Source of the DNA: Campylobacter sp. 2014D-0216
Lineage (GTDB): Bacteria; Campylobacterota; Campylobacteria; Campylobacterales; Campylobacteraceae
Reading direction: 5' to 3'
Length of the DNA stretch: 64,000 nt
Assembly: GCF_014931215.1 (NCBI RefSeq)
Contig: NZ_CP063089.1
Span: 1,426,001-1,490,000, forward strand
Shown: positions 45,150 through 54,636 of the stretch, piece by piece
How positions within the stretch are numbered: the first letter of the stretch is position 1
Layout of the letters: every line of letters starts with the position of its first letter
The notes under the pieces: generated by a model
Database searches by the model: none
Told to the model about the DNA's origin: nothing
What the model saw: the letters and a program-made list of their open reading frames with translations, nothing else
Translations under genes and position numbers: made by a program

Positions 45150-47503
45150 GTGTTCAAAACACCCATTTTGTCTTTGCATAAATTTTGCCAATTACTTGTT
45201 GCATTAATGTCTAAACATTTTTGCAAACTTTGTCTTTGTTGATTTGTTTGATTTAAATCTTCATATACATTACTTTGCATATAAAACGCACGTGCACGCT
45301 CATCATCTTTTAAAGGATTTGCCAACAAATCTTTAAACAAAGTCAATGCTTTTTGTGCTTGATTGCTTTGTCTTAATGCTTTGATATAAATAAATTCCAA
45401 ATCTGGGCTAAAAAGATTTACCCCTATTAAATTTTGATAATCAATTGCCTTTGGAGCATATGTTAAAATGCTTGTGATGAAATTATTTCTCTCACAATAA
45501 CGCAAAAACTCATAATACAACTCTACCATACGATAATTCATCGGAAATTGCTCTAGTTTTTGCAAAGTTCTTATCATAGCATTATAATCTTGCAATTTAA
45601 GCTCAGCAAAAAACTTAATATAATTTGCTTCAAATTTTTCATTATCGCTGATAATGGTTCTTGTGTTTAAAATATCATTAATCATCTTTATAGCATTTTG
45701 GTAGTTCTTGTCCTTTAAAGCCAAATCTGCACTTTGAAGTTTATAAAAAATGATATCATCATTTTCATTTTCAATGATATATTTTTTTGCTTCTTCCATA
45801 CGCGTTGTGCGCTTAAAGCACTCAAGCATTCGTTTTTTATTTTGAATTTTACTTCCTACATTATAAGCTTTAAAATCTTCATAAATTTTGACCGCATCTA
45901 AACACTCATCATTTTTTAATTTTTGATCTAAAACCAAAATCGCAGCCTGCTCTAATAATTTTTTAATTTCTTTGTTAGAATATTTTTCTATATCTTTTTG
46001 ATATGCCACTACTTTTTCATAATTTTTTTCTTGAAAATACAATTCAACATTATCAAATAAAGCTTTACTAGCAATTTCACCGGCATACTTTTGCATAATC
46101 TCTTCATATCTTTGATGTAAAAAGCTTGCATTGGTATCTTTTAGATATAAGAAATTTTTATCTTGTGCTTCTTTAATTAAACTTAAAAATTCTCCTAAAG
46201 GAAATTCCTCTGCATATAAGTCAAGATATTTTTGTGCTTTTGTGTGTTCATTTGCATTAAGCAAAGACAAAGCAAGATCCTTAAGCACTCTTTCATATTC
46301 ATTTTCAACCTTGCTTAAATGTGTGAAAATATACTCATAAATTTTAGAACTAATATCATACGCTCTATTATTGCTAAATGCCCTTGCTACTAGCAAAGAA
46401 TTACCCAAATCACTCATAAAAAATTCAGGATTAGAGTCTAAAATTTTACTAACAAGCTCCTTAGCCTCTTTGACATTTTGCGTTTCTAGATAATTTCTTG
46501 CCAAAAACAATGCAGCTCTACTTGCCAAATCAGCATCTGGTGTAGAGTAATACACATCTTGATAAATATTATTTGCAGTATTTTTTTTACCCAAATGATA
46601 CAGGTAGTCTGCATAATCAAGTAAAGCCATAATGGTGTATTTATCACCTTTATGCTCTGTATTTAAAGTATCGATGATGTATTCGACATTTGATCTTTGC
46701 GATAAGCCCATATAAATTCTCATCATAATATACATAACTTCCGTATAATCTTTGTCGTTAATATAAGTCCTTAGCCATTTTTTTGCATCTTCTAGCATTT
46801 GCTCTAAGACCTGCTGATCTTTATCAAGCTCGTATGTAAAAAGTTTATTTTGCACTCTTAACTTGTACAACTCAAACTCATTCATAAATACACTACCTTG
46901 ATAACGCTTGATAGCATTGGTTGCATCTCTTAAAACTTGATCATATTTTTTTGCTTCATATTCTTGCTTGATGTTAAAATAAGTATTAAAATCAGCACTT
47001 TTTGAAGTTTCCATAGGGTTAGAATTTAAATCTAAAGCACCAATATAAGGCATAAGTGCGTTGTCAAAGTATATGTCAAAATTAAGTCCATCACTAGGTT
47101 TGAAATAACGCAAATCCTTAGTAAAAATAAATACAAAATGTTTGGATTGATCACCATTTTGGCTTTCAATTTCTTTAGCATTAAAGATATCTTGAGAATA
47201 GCTAAACATTTTAGATAGTATTTTAGGATAAATTTTGATTGTTAAAAAAGTTTGGTGCTTTTCAAAAAAAATCGAAAAGTCATCAAATTCCTTGTTTTGA
47301 AACTGCATGCTGCTTACGCCTAAAACATTGCATTCAAAGTGAATTTTTTCAAATTCAAAAACACTTTTACATGTAAATTCTTTATTATCTTTTAAATGTA
47401 AAAGCGTAAAGGGTCGGTTATGCTCCTCCCCTTGATTAACAATAATTTCAAATGAAAACACATAGCTTATACTGAGTAAAAATAAAAATAAAAACCTTAT
47501 CAT
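45140..47503 (-). CDS. pflA: Paralysed-flagellum protein PflA (periplasmic motor scaffold)
   Basis: Secreted protein of 787 residues with a signal peptide (1-17, ending YVFS). The N-terminal 160 residues are beta-rich, followed by a long alpha-solenoid of TPR-like repeats (about 180-780; [39 protein letters not shown]). In C. jejuni PflA forms spokes of the enlarged motor disk that positions stators; mutants assemble flagella but cannot swim. Placement right after nuoN is conserved in C. jejuni. It lies only 24 nt after nuoN, so part of its expression may come from the nuo transcript. Confidence 0.92.
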   Translation of the reverse strand: MIRFLFLFLLSISYVFSFEIIVNQGEEHNRPFTLLHLKDNKEFTCKSVFEFEKIHFECNVLGVSSMQFQNKEFDDFSIFFEKHQTFLTIKIYPKILSKMFSYSQDIFNAKEIESQNGDQSKHFVFIFTKDLRYFKPSDGLNFDIYFDNALMPYIGALDLNSNPMETSKSADFNTYFNIKQEYEAKKYDQVLRDATNAIKRYQGSVFMNEFELYKLRVQNKLFTYELDKDQQVLEQMLEDAKKWLRTYINDKDYTEVMYIMMRIYMGLSQRSNVEYIIDTLNTEHKGDKYTIMALLDYADYLYHLGKKNTANNIYQDVYYSTPDADLASRAALFLARNYLETQNVKEAKELVSKILDSNPEFFMSDLGNSLLVARAFSNNRAYDISSKIYEYIFTHLSKVENEYERVLKDLALSLLNANEHTKAQKYLDLYAEEFPLGEFLSLIKEAQDKNFLYLKDTNASFLHQRYEEIMQKYAGEIASKALFDNVELYFQEKNYEKVVAYQKDIEKYSNKEIKKLLEQAAILVLDQKLKNDECLDAVKIYEDFKAYNVGSKIQNKKRMLECFKRTTRMEEAKKYIIENENDDIIFYKLQSADLALKDKNYQNAIKMINDILNTRTIISDNEKFEANYIKFFAELKLQDYNAMIRTLQKLEQFPMNYRMVELYYEFLRYCERNNFITSILTYAPKAIDYQNLIGVNLFSPDLEFIYIKALRQSNQAQKALTLFKDLLANPLKDDERARAFYMQSNVYEDLNQTNQQRQSLQKCLDINATSNWQNLCKDKMGVLNTQP

Positions 47504-47527
47504 AAGCGTGATTATAGCAATATTATT

Positions 47528-48925
47528 TTACAAAAGCAAAAACACACATGAAAGACTTCCTACAAGACATAGACTTAAAATCACTTTTTGTTTTACATCT
47601 AAATTTCCTGCTTCTATTTCTTGTCCTTTTTTAAAGAAAATATAAATTAAAATCTTCAAATACGCATAAAGCATAATCATAGAACTTAAAGCTATGGCAA
47701 ACACAAGCACATAATATCCTGAATTTAAGATAGAAGCTAAAATTAAAATTTTACCCCAAAAGATACCAAAAGGTGGTATGCCCGCTATACATAAAATAAA
47801 AATAGCTAAAACGACTGATAAAACAGGTCTTTGATCAAATAAACCCGAAAAACTCTCAAACGAACTTTTTTGAAATAAACTTAAAATCAAGAAAATTCCA
47901 TAATTTGCAAATGCAAAAGAAATCCAATACACAAACAAAGCAAAAATTGAAAGCAAGTAAGAAGTGCCATCTCCTTGAGAACTCACACTCATACTCGAAA
48001 CAATAACAGCTAATATAAAAGAAGAATGTGTAATCGAACTATATGCGAGCATTTTCTTTGCATCTTTTTGAATTAAAGCTACGATACTAACTGCCAACAT
48101 AGAAAAAATAGCTAATAATGCCACTATATATTCAAATTTCACTCCACCTCCTAAGGCAGAAAAAATTCTCAAAACCACTATGATCATGGCAATTTTTGGC
48201 ACAATAGAAATAAAAGCTATAAAATTAGTATGCACTCCACAATATACATCTTTTAGCCAAAAGTGAAAAGGCGCAATAGAAAGCTTTACGCCAACTATCA
48301 CCAAAAACATCACTCCTGCACAAAGCAAAATAGGATCTGAAATATATTCAGAATGCAATAAATTATCCAAATCTAAAGACTTAGTTTTTAAATACACAAA
48401 AGCGCACGCAAACACAAAAAATCCAGCCCCAACCGCAGCCAAAGTAAAATACTTAATGCTAGAACTCACAGCATTATGAGTGCCTCTTAAAGCAATGAGT
48501 GTATAAAGTGCTAAAGATGAACCTTCTAATGCCAAGAAAATAACAATTAAATTAGTGCTAGAAACCATTAAAATCAACGATGCAACCATAAATAAAAACA
48601 AAGAGAAAAATTCAGGTTTTTGCTCATCTTTATCAATCAGTAAATAAAGCATCGAGAAAGCCAAAATTACAATTTGAGCAAAAATGGCATAATTATCACT
48701 AACAAACAACCCAAAGAAAGCATGAGAATCTTTTAGCCCAAAGCCATTACAAACCAGCAAAAAGCACAAAGTACTAAGCAAAGCTATAACACTTGCTCCG
48801 ATATAAAAATTTCTTGAAAGATTTTTAAACGCTCCTAGCAAAAGCAACACAATAGCCCAAAAAAGCAAAGACAACACAGGAAATAATAATACAAAATTTA
48901 ATTTGTCTAAACTAAAATCACTCAT
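47528..48925 (-). CDS. nuoN: NADH-type quinone oxidoreductase subunit N
   Basis: Antiporter-like proton-pumping subunit of complex I, 465 residues, about fourteen membrane helices. It has LALEGSSLALYTLIAL (TM5 Glu), FHFWLKDVYCG and KKMLAYSSITHSSFIL (Lys). Starts on the last base of nuoM. Last gene of the nuo cluster, before pflA. Confidence 0.95.
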   Translation of the reverse strand: MSDFSLDKLNFVLLFPVLSLLFWAIVLLLLGAFKNLSRNFYIGASVIALLSTLCFLLVCNGFGLKDSHAFFGLFVSDNYAIFAQIVILAFSMLYLLIDKDEQKPEFFSLFLFMVASLILMVSSTNLIVIFLALEGSSLALYTLIALRGTHNAVSSSIKYFTLAAVGAGFFVFACAFVYLKTKSLDLDNLLHSEYISDPILLCAGVMFLVIVGVKLSIAPFHFWLKDVYCGVHTNFIAFISIVPKIAMIIVVLRIFSALGGGVKFEYIVALLAIFSMLAVSIVALIQKDAKKMLAYSSITHSSFILAVIVSSMSVSSQGDGTSYLLSIFALFVYWISFAFANYGIFLILSLFQKSSFESFSGLFDQRPVLSVVLAIFILCIAGIPPFGIFWGKILILASILNSGYYVLVFAIALSSMIMLYAYLKILIYIFFKKGQEIEAGNLDVKQKVILSLCLVGSLSCVFLLL

Positions 48926-50394
48926 TAAAAACCTCTTATACTATCTATGATCTTTTGATTTTCTATTGCAATATTTCTTGTTTGCATAATCTCAAGAACA
49001 GTATTAACATTAGAAGCAATTTGATCAAGCATTGTACTTGGTGCCACACCTAAGTAAATCACCAAGGCACTCAACACACTTAAAACAAAAATTTCACCTT
49101 TTTTTAGTACCAATTTTTCTAATTTTTCCTCACTAGCGTTAAAAAACATATTTCTATAAATATTTAACATGTAAATCGCACCTAAGATAATGACCCCGCC
49201 TGCAAACAAAGCGTACCATAAATTCACACTCGCAACACCTTGTAAGATCAAAAACTCTCCAACAAAAGAAATCGTTAAAGGTAGCGAGATAGATGAAAAC
49301 AGCAATACCGCGAAAAAGAAGCTAAACAAAGGAGTATTTTTAGCCAAATTTTTATAAAAATCCAAATCAAAAGTATGGTATCTTTTATAAAGTATATAAG
49401 CTGCTAAAAACAAACCTCCTGTCACAATACCATGAGCAAACATATAAAATACAGAACCACTTACTCCATTATAAGTAAAAGTAATAATCCCTAAAATCAC
49501 TACACCCAAATGCGAAATAGAACTATAAGCAATTAGCTCTTTTAAATCCTTAGTTCTAAAAGCAATCAAAGCTGCATATAAAATCCCAACTATACATAAA
49601 ACAGCAAGTAAAGAATAATAATGATTTAAAGTATCAGGCGTTAAAGGCAAAATAAATCTTAAAAAGCCAAAAGGAGCCATTTTAAAACTAACAAGCATCA
49701 CAGACACTAGCGTTGGACTTTTAGCATAAACTTTAGGTGCCCAAGTATGAAAAGGAAACAAAGGACTTTTGATCGCAAAAGCGATAAAAAATCCTAAAAA
49801 AACAAGGTTTTGTGCATTTTCAGGTATAAAAAATTCACTTTTATACCAAGCCAACAAATCAAAACTCCAATAACCAAAATTTTGATAATACAAAAATCCT
49901 ACATAGATAATAGCCAAAAGCATTAGCATGGAACCACAAAATGCATAAATAAAAAATTTAATCCCTGCTTTATAGTTGTTAGAATATCTTCCTATTAAAT
50001 AAATAAGAGGAATAAGAGAAAATTCCCAAAACACATAAAATAACAATGCATCTAATGAAGCAAATAACCCTATAATACAAAATTGCAATAAAAATATACT
50101 TACAACAACACTTTTATCTTGTATATCCAAACATACAAATGATAAAAAGATCATAATAGAACAAAGTAACATCAAATAAAGCGCTATAGCATCAACACCA
50201 ATATGAAAATTAACAATTAAAGAATTTAAACTAAATTCATAAGCTATACCACCATGATAATTTAACAACAAAAACACATTTAAAGCTAAAATCAAAAAAC
50301 TTACTAAAATAGCAAAAGACTTACTGTCTTCTTTTTGCAAAAACAAAGCCACAAAAGCTGAAAAAAATGGAAATAACATTAACAAACTAAGCAT
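48925..50394 (-). CDS. nuoM: NADH-type quinone oxidoreductase subunit M
   Basis: Antiporter-like subunit of 489 residues. FYVFWEFSLIPLIYLIG (Glu), FPFHTWAPKVYAKSP and ELIAYSSISHLG are the expected motifs. The ATG at 50394 (MLSLLMLFP) is preferred over an upstream start that would place 12 non-hydrophobic residues and overlap nuoL. Confidence 0.96.
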   Translation of the reverse strand: MLSLLMLFPFFSAFVALFLQKEDSKSFAILVSFLILALNVFLLLNYHGGIAYEFSLNSLIVNFHIGVDAIALYLMLLCSIMIFLSFVCLDIQDKSVVVSIFLLQFCIIGLFASLDALLFYVFWEFSLIPLIYLIGRYSNNYKAGIKFFIYAFCGSMLMLLAIIYVGFLYYQNFGYWSFDLLAWYKSEFFIPENAQNLVFLGFFIAFAIKSPLFPFHTWAPKVYAKSPTLVSVMLVSFKMAPFGFLRFILPLTPDTLNHYYSLLAVLCIVGILYAALIAFRTKDLKELIAYSSISHLGVVILGIITFTYNGVSGSVFYMFAHGIVTGGLFLAAYILYKRYHTFDLDFYKNLAKNTPLFSFFFAVLLFSSISLPLTISFVGEFLILQGVASVNLWYALFAGGVIILGAIYMLNIYRNMFFNASEEKLEKLVLKKGEIFVLSVLSALVIYLGVAPSTMLDQIASNVNTVLEIMQTRNIAIENQKIIDSIRGF

Positions 50395-50395
50395 T

Positions 50396-52198
50396 TTACA
50401 CCGCCAAAGCCAAACAAAATAAACACACAAAAGCTAAAATCGAAATTCTCAACACCAAAGAATAATCCTTACCCACGCTAAGAAATCTAGCAAAACTTCT
50501 AAGGAAAAACGCTATGCTATTAACCAAGGTGTCCAAAATTTCCTTATCGCTTTTTCTTAGAAATTCGCAAAACAATGCATATTTATCCACAACAAATTGA
50601 TGATAAAATTTTGGTATATAATATTCATTCGACAAAAGCTTATATATACTTGTTTTAGAAAGTGAAGGTTTAAACCAATCCTTCCAATAAGCTATGATAG
50701 CTAAAAGCACACCTAGTATAGCCGCAGCACTTGCAAGCACCATAACCAATGGATTTTGCCCATCAATAAAAGCTAAATTTCTACCAACAAATTCCATAAA
50801 ACTATGCTCAAACAATCCTGCGATAATTGCAAGTAAAGCCAAAGGACTCATTGCAAGTAAAGCAATCTTACTAGCTTCATGAGGGTGCTCTTCGTGTCTT
50901 TTTGGAGTAAAAAACACTAACATCAAAAGTCTAAAACTATAAAAAGCTGTCATAAAAGCAGCGATTAAAAGCGCTAAGAAAATTCCGTGATGATGACTAA
51001 TAAAAGCAAAACCTAATATCAAATCTTTAGAGAAAAAACCTGCAAATGGATAAATTCCTGCCAAAGCTAAAGAGCCTATCAGCATTAAAATCGCACTAGC
51101 ACGCATGCTTTTATAAAGACCGCCCATTTTGCTAATATCAAGCTTATCATTCATCGCATGCATTACATTTCCTGCACCTAAGAATAACAAAGATTTAAAA
51201 AACGCGTGCGTTGCCAAGTGAAACAAAGCTATTGCGTACGCTCCAAGACCTGCCGCTACAAACATATAGCCAAGTTGCGAAAGTGTTGAATAAGCAATAA
51301 TTCTTTTTAAATCTTTAGCTACCATAGCCATTGAAGCAGCAAAAAGTGCCACAAAAGCTCCTAATATAGCAACAAAATACCCCACCTCAGGAACTTGCAA
51401 GTAAAGCTCTCCTGCACGAATTACCAAATAAACCCCAGCAGTAACCATGGTTGCAGCATGAATTAGCGCAGATACTGGAGTAGGTCCCGCCATTGCATCA
51501 GCAAGCCAGGTGTGAAAAGGAAATTGTGCGGATTTACCCATAGCACCAACAAACAATAAAATCGCAATCAAAATTAAAATCGTATTGTCTTCATGTCCTA
51601 GCGATAAAAGCGCAAAAAACTCATCATACTTTAAAGAATTAAATTCGATATAAATTAAGAAAATTCCCAAAAGCAAAGCTAAATCAGCTATACGGTTCAT
51701 GATAAAGGCTTCATTTGCGGCAAAAGTGTATTTTTCATTGTGATACCAAAACCCTATCAAAAGCCACGAACAAAGTCCAACACCTTCCCATCCTATAAAA
51801 AGACCTAAGAAATTATCGCTCATGATCAAAAACATCATTGAAAATACAAAAAGCCCTAGGTAACTAAAATAACGATTATATCCCTCATCATGCTCCATGT
51901 AAAAGATGCTATATAAATGCACAAAAGTTGCAACTATACTAACCACACACATCATGATCAAGGTAATAGAGTCTATTTTAAATCCAAAATTCACATCTAC
52001 TAAAGATATCCATGTACCAAGCTCGAAGTTAAAATGTATTCCTTTGCTTAATAAAACGAGTGAGGAGATAGCTGAAAAAGCGATCAATAATGAAGCTATA
52101 TAACCTAAAATAATCCTTTTGCCACTAAAAGCAAAAATACCTAAAATAACCGCTGAAACCAAAGGTGAAAACAGCGCCACCAAAGCTAGATTTTGCAT
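50396..52198 (-). CDS. nuoL: NADH-type quinone oxidoreductase subunit L
   Basis: Largest antiporter-like subunit, 600 residues, with GWEGVGLCSWLLIGFW (Glu), FPFHTWLADAMAGPTPVSALIHAATMVTAG, RIIAYSTLSQLGYM, and the long amphipathic lateral helix at the C-terminus. It overlaps nuoK by 13 nt. Confidence 0.97.
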   Translation of the reverse strand: MQNLALVALFSPLVSAVILGIFAFSGKRIILGYIASLLIAFSAISSLVLLSKGIHFNFELGTWISLVDVNFGFKIDSITLIMMCVVSIVATFVHLYSIFYMEHDEGYNRYFSYLGLFVFSMMFLIMSDNFLGLFIGWEGVGLCSWLLIGFWYHNEKYTFAANEAFIMNRIADLALLLGIFLIYIEFNSLKYDEFFALLSLGHEDNTILILIAILLFVGAMGKSAQFPFHTWLADAMAGPTPVSALIHAATMVTAGVYLVIRAGELYLQVPEVGYFVAILGAFVALFAASMAMVAKDLKRIIAYSTLSQLGYMFVAAGLGAYAIALFHLATHAFFKSLLFLGAGNVMHAMNDKLDISKMGGLYKSMRASAILMLIGSLALAGIYPFAGFFSKDLILGFAFISHHHGIFLALLIAAFMTAFYSFRLLMLVFFTPKRHEEHPHEASKIALLAMSPLALLAIIAGLFEHSFMEFVGRNLAFIDGQNPLVMVLASAAAILGVLLAIIAYWKDWFKPSLSKTSIYKLLSNEYYIPKFYHQFVVDKYALFCEFLRKSDKEILDTLVNSIAFFLRSFARFLSVGKDYSLVLRISILAFVCLFCLALAV

Positions 52199-52500
52199 TT
52201 TGTTTCTCCTTTTTCAGCTAAAGAGCTAAGCTCTAATGTTCCTGTTTTTCTATACCATAAAACACAAAGCGCTATCCCAACTGCAACCTCACAAGCTGCA
52301 ACCCCCATAACAAATAAAGCAAAAATCTGCCCCTCGATATCATTATGCGAAGCACCTGCTGTAACTAAAGCTAAATTAGCAGCATTTAATAAAATTTCAC
52401 TTGAAATAAAAAGCATAATTAAATTTTGGCGTTTGATAATGCCTATTAGACCAATGATAAACATCAAAATAGCCACAATGTAGTATTTTTCTAACATCAT
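52186..52500 (-). CDS. nuoK: NADH-type quinone oxidoreductase subunit K
   Basis: Three-helix subunit of 104 residues. Conserved membrane Glu residues occur in ISSEILLNAANLAL and AACEVAVGIAL. The ATG at 52500 forms an ATGA overlap with the nuoJ stop and has AAAGGA upstream; an ATG directly after it is the alternative. Confidence 0.95.
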   Translation of the reverse strand: MMLEKYYIVAILMFIIGLIGIIKRQNLIMLFISSEILLNAANLALVTAGASHNDIEGQIFALFVMGVAACEVAVGIALCVLWYRKTGTLELSSLAEKGETKCKI

Positions 52501-53003
52501 TGCTCATCCTTTTTTATATTTTTTTGAGTTAGTGCTATAGCGCACACCAAAGCTATCAAAAGTAAAATAGCCATAAATTCAAAAGCAAGCATATATTTTG
52601 TAAACAAAGCAAAGCCAATTTGCTCGGTAGAACTAAGATCATAAGTTTGAGTGTTTTCATTTAAGCCAAAATTATACCCCATGATGATACTAATCAACAA
52701 AACTGCACTAAAAATTACAGCAAAAATAAACACTCTTTTGCCTTTTAGACTTTCTTTTACTTTAATCGAAGCATCAAAAAACATCATCGCAAAACTATAA
52801 AGCCCTAAAATAGCTCCACTATAAACGATAATCTGAATCGCTCCAATAAATTCGGCATTCAGTAAAAAATAAAATCCGCTTAAAAAAACCATCGCAGCCG
52901 CTAAAGAACTAATAGCATAAAGCACGCTTGTGCTTAAAACACTAATCAAGAAAAATCCCAACACCAAAACACTTAATATACAAAAAGCTATGATTTCAAA
53001 CAT
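52497..53003 (-). CDS. nuoJ: NADH-type quinone oxidoreductase subunit J
   Basis: Five-helix subunit of 168 residues with the TM3 motif [24 protein letters not shown]. The ATG at 53003 behind AAGGAAG is chosen; a start six codons earlier would extend into nuoI without a ribosome-binding site. It overlaps nuoI by 8 nt. Confidence 0.94.
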   Translation of the reverse strand: MFEIIAFCILSVLVLGFFLISVLSTSVLYAISSLAAAMVFLSGFYFLLNAEFIGAIQIIVYSGAILGLYSFAMMFFDASIKVKESLKGKRVFIFAVIFSAVLLISIIMGYNFGLNENTQTYDLSSTEQIGFALFTKYMLAFEFMAILLLIALVCAIALTQKNIKKDEQ

Positions 53004-53628
53004 TTTCTTCCTTTGGAGCATCTTGTTGTCTTTGCAAATCTATCTCATAATAATTTGGGGTTTTCTTTACTAAAGTATCAGCATCTTTTCTAAGACTACC
53101 ACTACCTTCAAAAACAACTTGATTTTTAAGCTCATCAATAGGGGTTAAAAAGTCTTGTTTTTGACCAAAATAAGATCTTTGCTCGGCTGCATTTTCATAC
53201 TCTTTACCATGTACAATAGCCAATTCAGGACAAACATCAGCACAAAAACCACAATAAATACAACGTCCTAGGTTGATACTATAATTTTCAACCTTTTTAC
53301 GACCATCTTCACTTAAGCTTGTTTCCATTCTAATACAATTACTAATGCAAATTTTTTCACACAAGCCACAACCAATACAACATTCATTTTCACTTTCAAT
53401 AAAACGCATTAAACGATGTACAGCGCGGTAACGATTATCTAATGAAACTTTTTCCATAGGATATTTAATTGTCGCGCTATTATTTTTCTTCAACATTTCT
53501 CTTAAAACTACAAATAACCCCACAAAAAGTTCTGTATTTAGCGAACGCTTAATTACTTGCATCAGCTTTTCATAAGCAGTTTGTGGATTTTTACGTTCAA
53601 AATCTACTTTAAAATAACCCTTTTTCAT
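52996..53628 (-). CDS. nuoI: NADH-type quinone oxidoreductase subunit I
   Basis: Peripheral-arm subunit of 210 residues with two ferredoxin-type 4Fe-4S motifs, [11 protein letters not shown] and [13 protein letters not shown], carrying clusters N6a and N6b. The C-terminus is longer than average and ends in a charged tail. It lies 9 nt after nuoH. Confidence 0.96.
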   Translation of the reverse strand: MKKGYFKVDFERKNPQTAYEKLMQVIKRSLNTELFVGLFVVLREMLKKNNSATIKYPMEKVSLDNRYRAVHRLMRFIESENECCIGCGLCEKICISNCIRMETSLSEDGRKKVENYSINLGRCIYCGFCADVCPELAIVHGKEYENAAEQRSYFGQKQDFLTPIDELKNQVVFEGSGSLRKDADTLVKKTPNYYEIDLQRQQDAPKEENV

Positions 53629-53637
53629 TGTTTTTCC

Positions 53638-54636
53638 TTATATCACAAGCACTAAAGCGCTAATTAATAAATTTAAAACCGCCAAAGGTATTAAAATCAA
53701 ATAGCACATTCTCATCACTTGGTCAGGGCGTAGTTGAGGAAATGCCCCTCTAGCCCAAAAATACCAAAAGAACACAAAAGAAACCTTCAAAAGCATCATG
53801 ATAGCTCCTGGTATAATCCAAAAGTCATTAAATCCACCTAAAAATAAAAGCGATATCATGATTGCGCCCGTAATCATAGCAGTATATTCACCAATAAAAA
53901 ACATACCCCATCTAAGACCGCTATATTCAGTACCATATCCTGAAACAAGCTCGGTTTCATTTTCACTTAAACATAGCGGGGTTCTATTGGTTTCTATGAA
54001 AATAGCTATAACAAATAAAACAAAAGCAAGAGGCTGTTTAAAAATAAGCCAAGAAAGTATACCATCGCTTTGATAGTTATTAATATCCACCAAAGATAAG
54101 GATCCAACAAGCATTACCACGCACACCAAAGAAAGCCCCGCAACACTCTCATAAGAAATGATGGACACAAGTCCTCTAGCACCACCTAGCAACGACCATT
54201 TATTATTACTTGCCAAACCGCCTAAAAAAATCGCATAAAAGCTAACTCCCCCCATGCCTATAACAAAAAGCAAAGCAACATTAATATCAGCAATAATAGG
54301 GCGAATAACTCTACCAAATAAAGTAAATTCAGGAAAAATAGGGATAGCTGCGATTGCTACAAAAGCACAAATTGCTGCAATCAATGGAGCGATCAAAAAT
54401 ACCACTTTTTGGGCATAAGTTGGAACAATATCTTCTTTGGTAAAAAGCTTAATCATATCAGCAACCACTTGAAGCAAACCAAAAGGACCTACCATATCAG
54501 GCCCTAAACGACGATGAAACAAAGCCAAAGCTTTTCTTTCAAGATAAGTTGCCAAACCCGCCAAAGTAGCAAAAATAGCTATAACAAGCACACATTTAAC
54601 AATCGTTTCTATAATAAAAAAAGTAATATCACTCAT
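53638..54636 (-). CDS. nuoH: NADH-type quinone oxidoreductase subunit H
   Basis: Eight-helix subunit of 332 residues forming the quinone chamber. ERKALALFHRRLGPDMVGPFGLLQ, FIETNRTPLCLSENETELVSGY and RGAFPQLRPDQ are the signature loops; in most species the second reads NRAPFDLPEAE. ATGA overlap with nuoG. Confidence 0.96.
   Translation of the reverse strand: MSDITFFIIETIVKCVLVIAIFATLAGLATYLERKALALFHRRLGPDMVGPFGLLQVVADMIKLFTKEDIVPTYAQKVVFLIAPLIAAICAFVAIAAIPIFPEFTLFGRVIRPIIADINVALLFVIGMGGVSFYAIFLGGLASNNKWSLLGGARGLVSIISYESVAGLSLVCVVMLVGSLSLVDINNYQSDGILSWLIFKQPLAFVLFVIAIFIETNRTPLCLSENETELVSGYGTEYSGLRWGMFFIGEYTAMITGAIMISLLFLGGFNDFWIIPGAIMMLLKVSFVFFWYFWARGAFPQLRPDQVMRMCYLILIPLAVLNLLISALVLVI

Noticed and set aside
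45150-45162. Five-bp stem at the miaA/pflA convergence as a terminator
   Set aside because: Too short and without a U-tract.
54247-54252. Run of six C in nuoH as a possible phase-variable tract
   Set aside because: Too short and encodes conserved residues in an intact gene.
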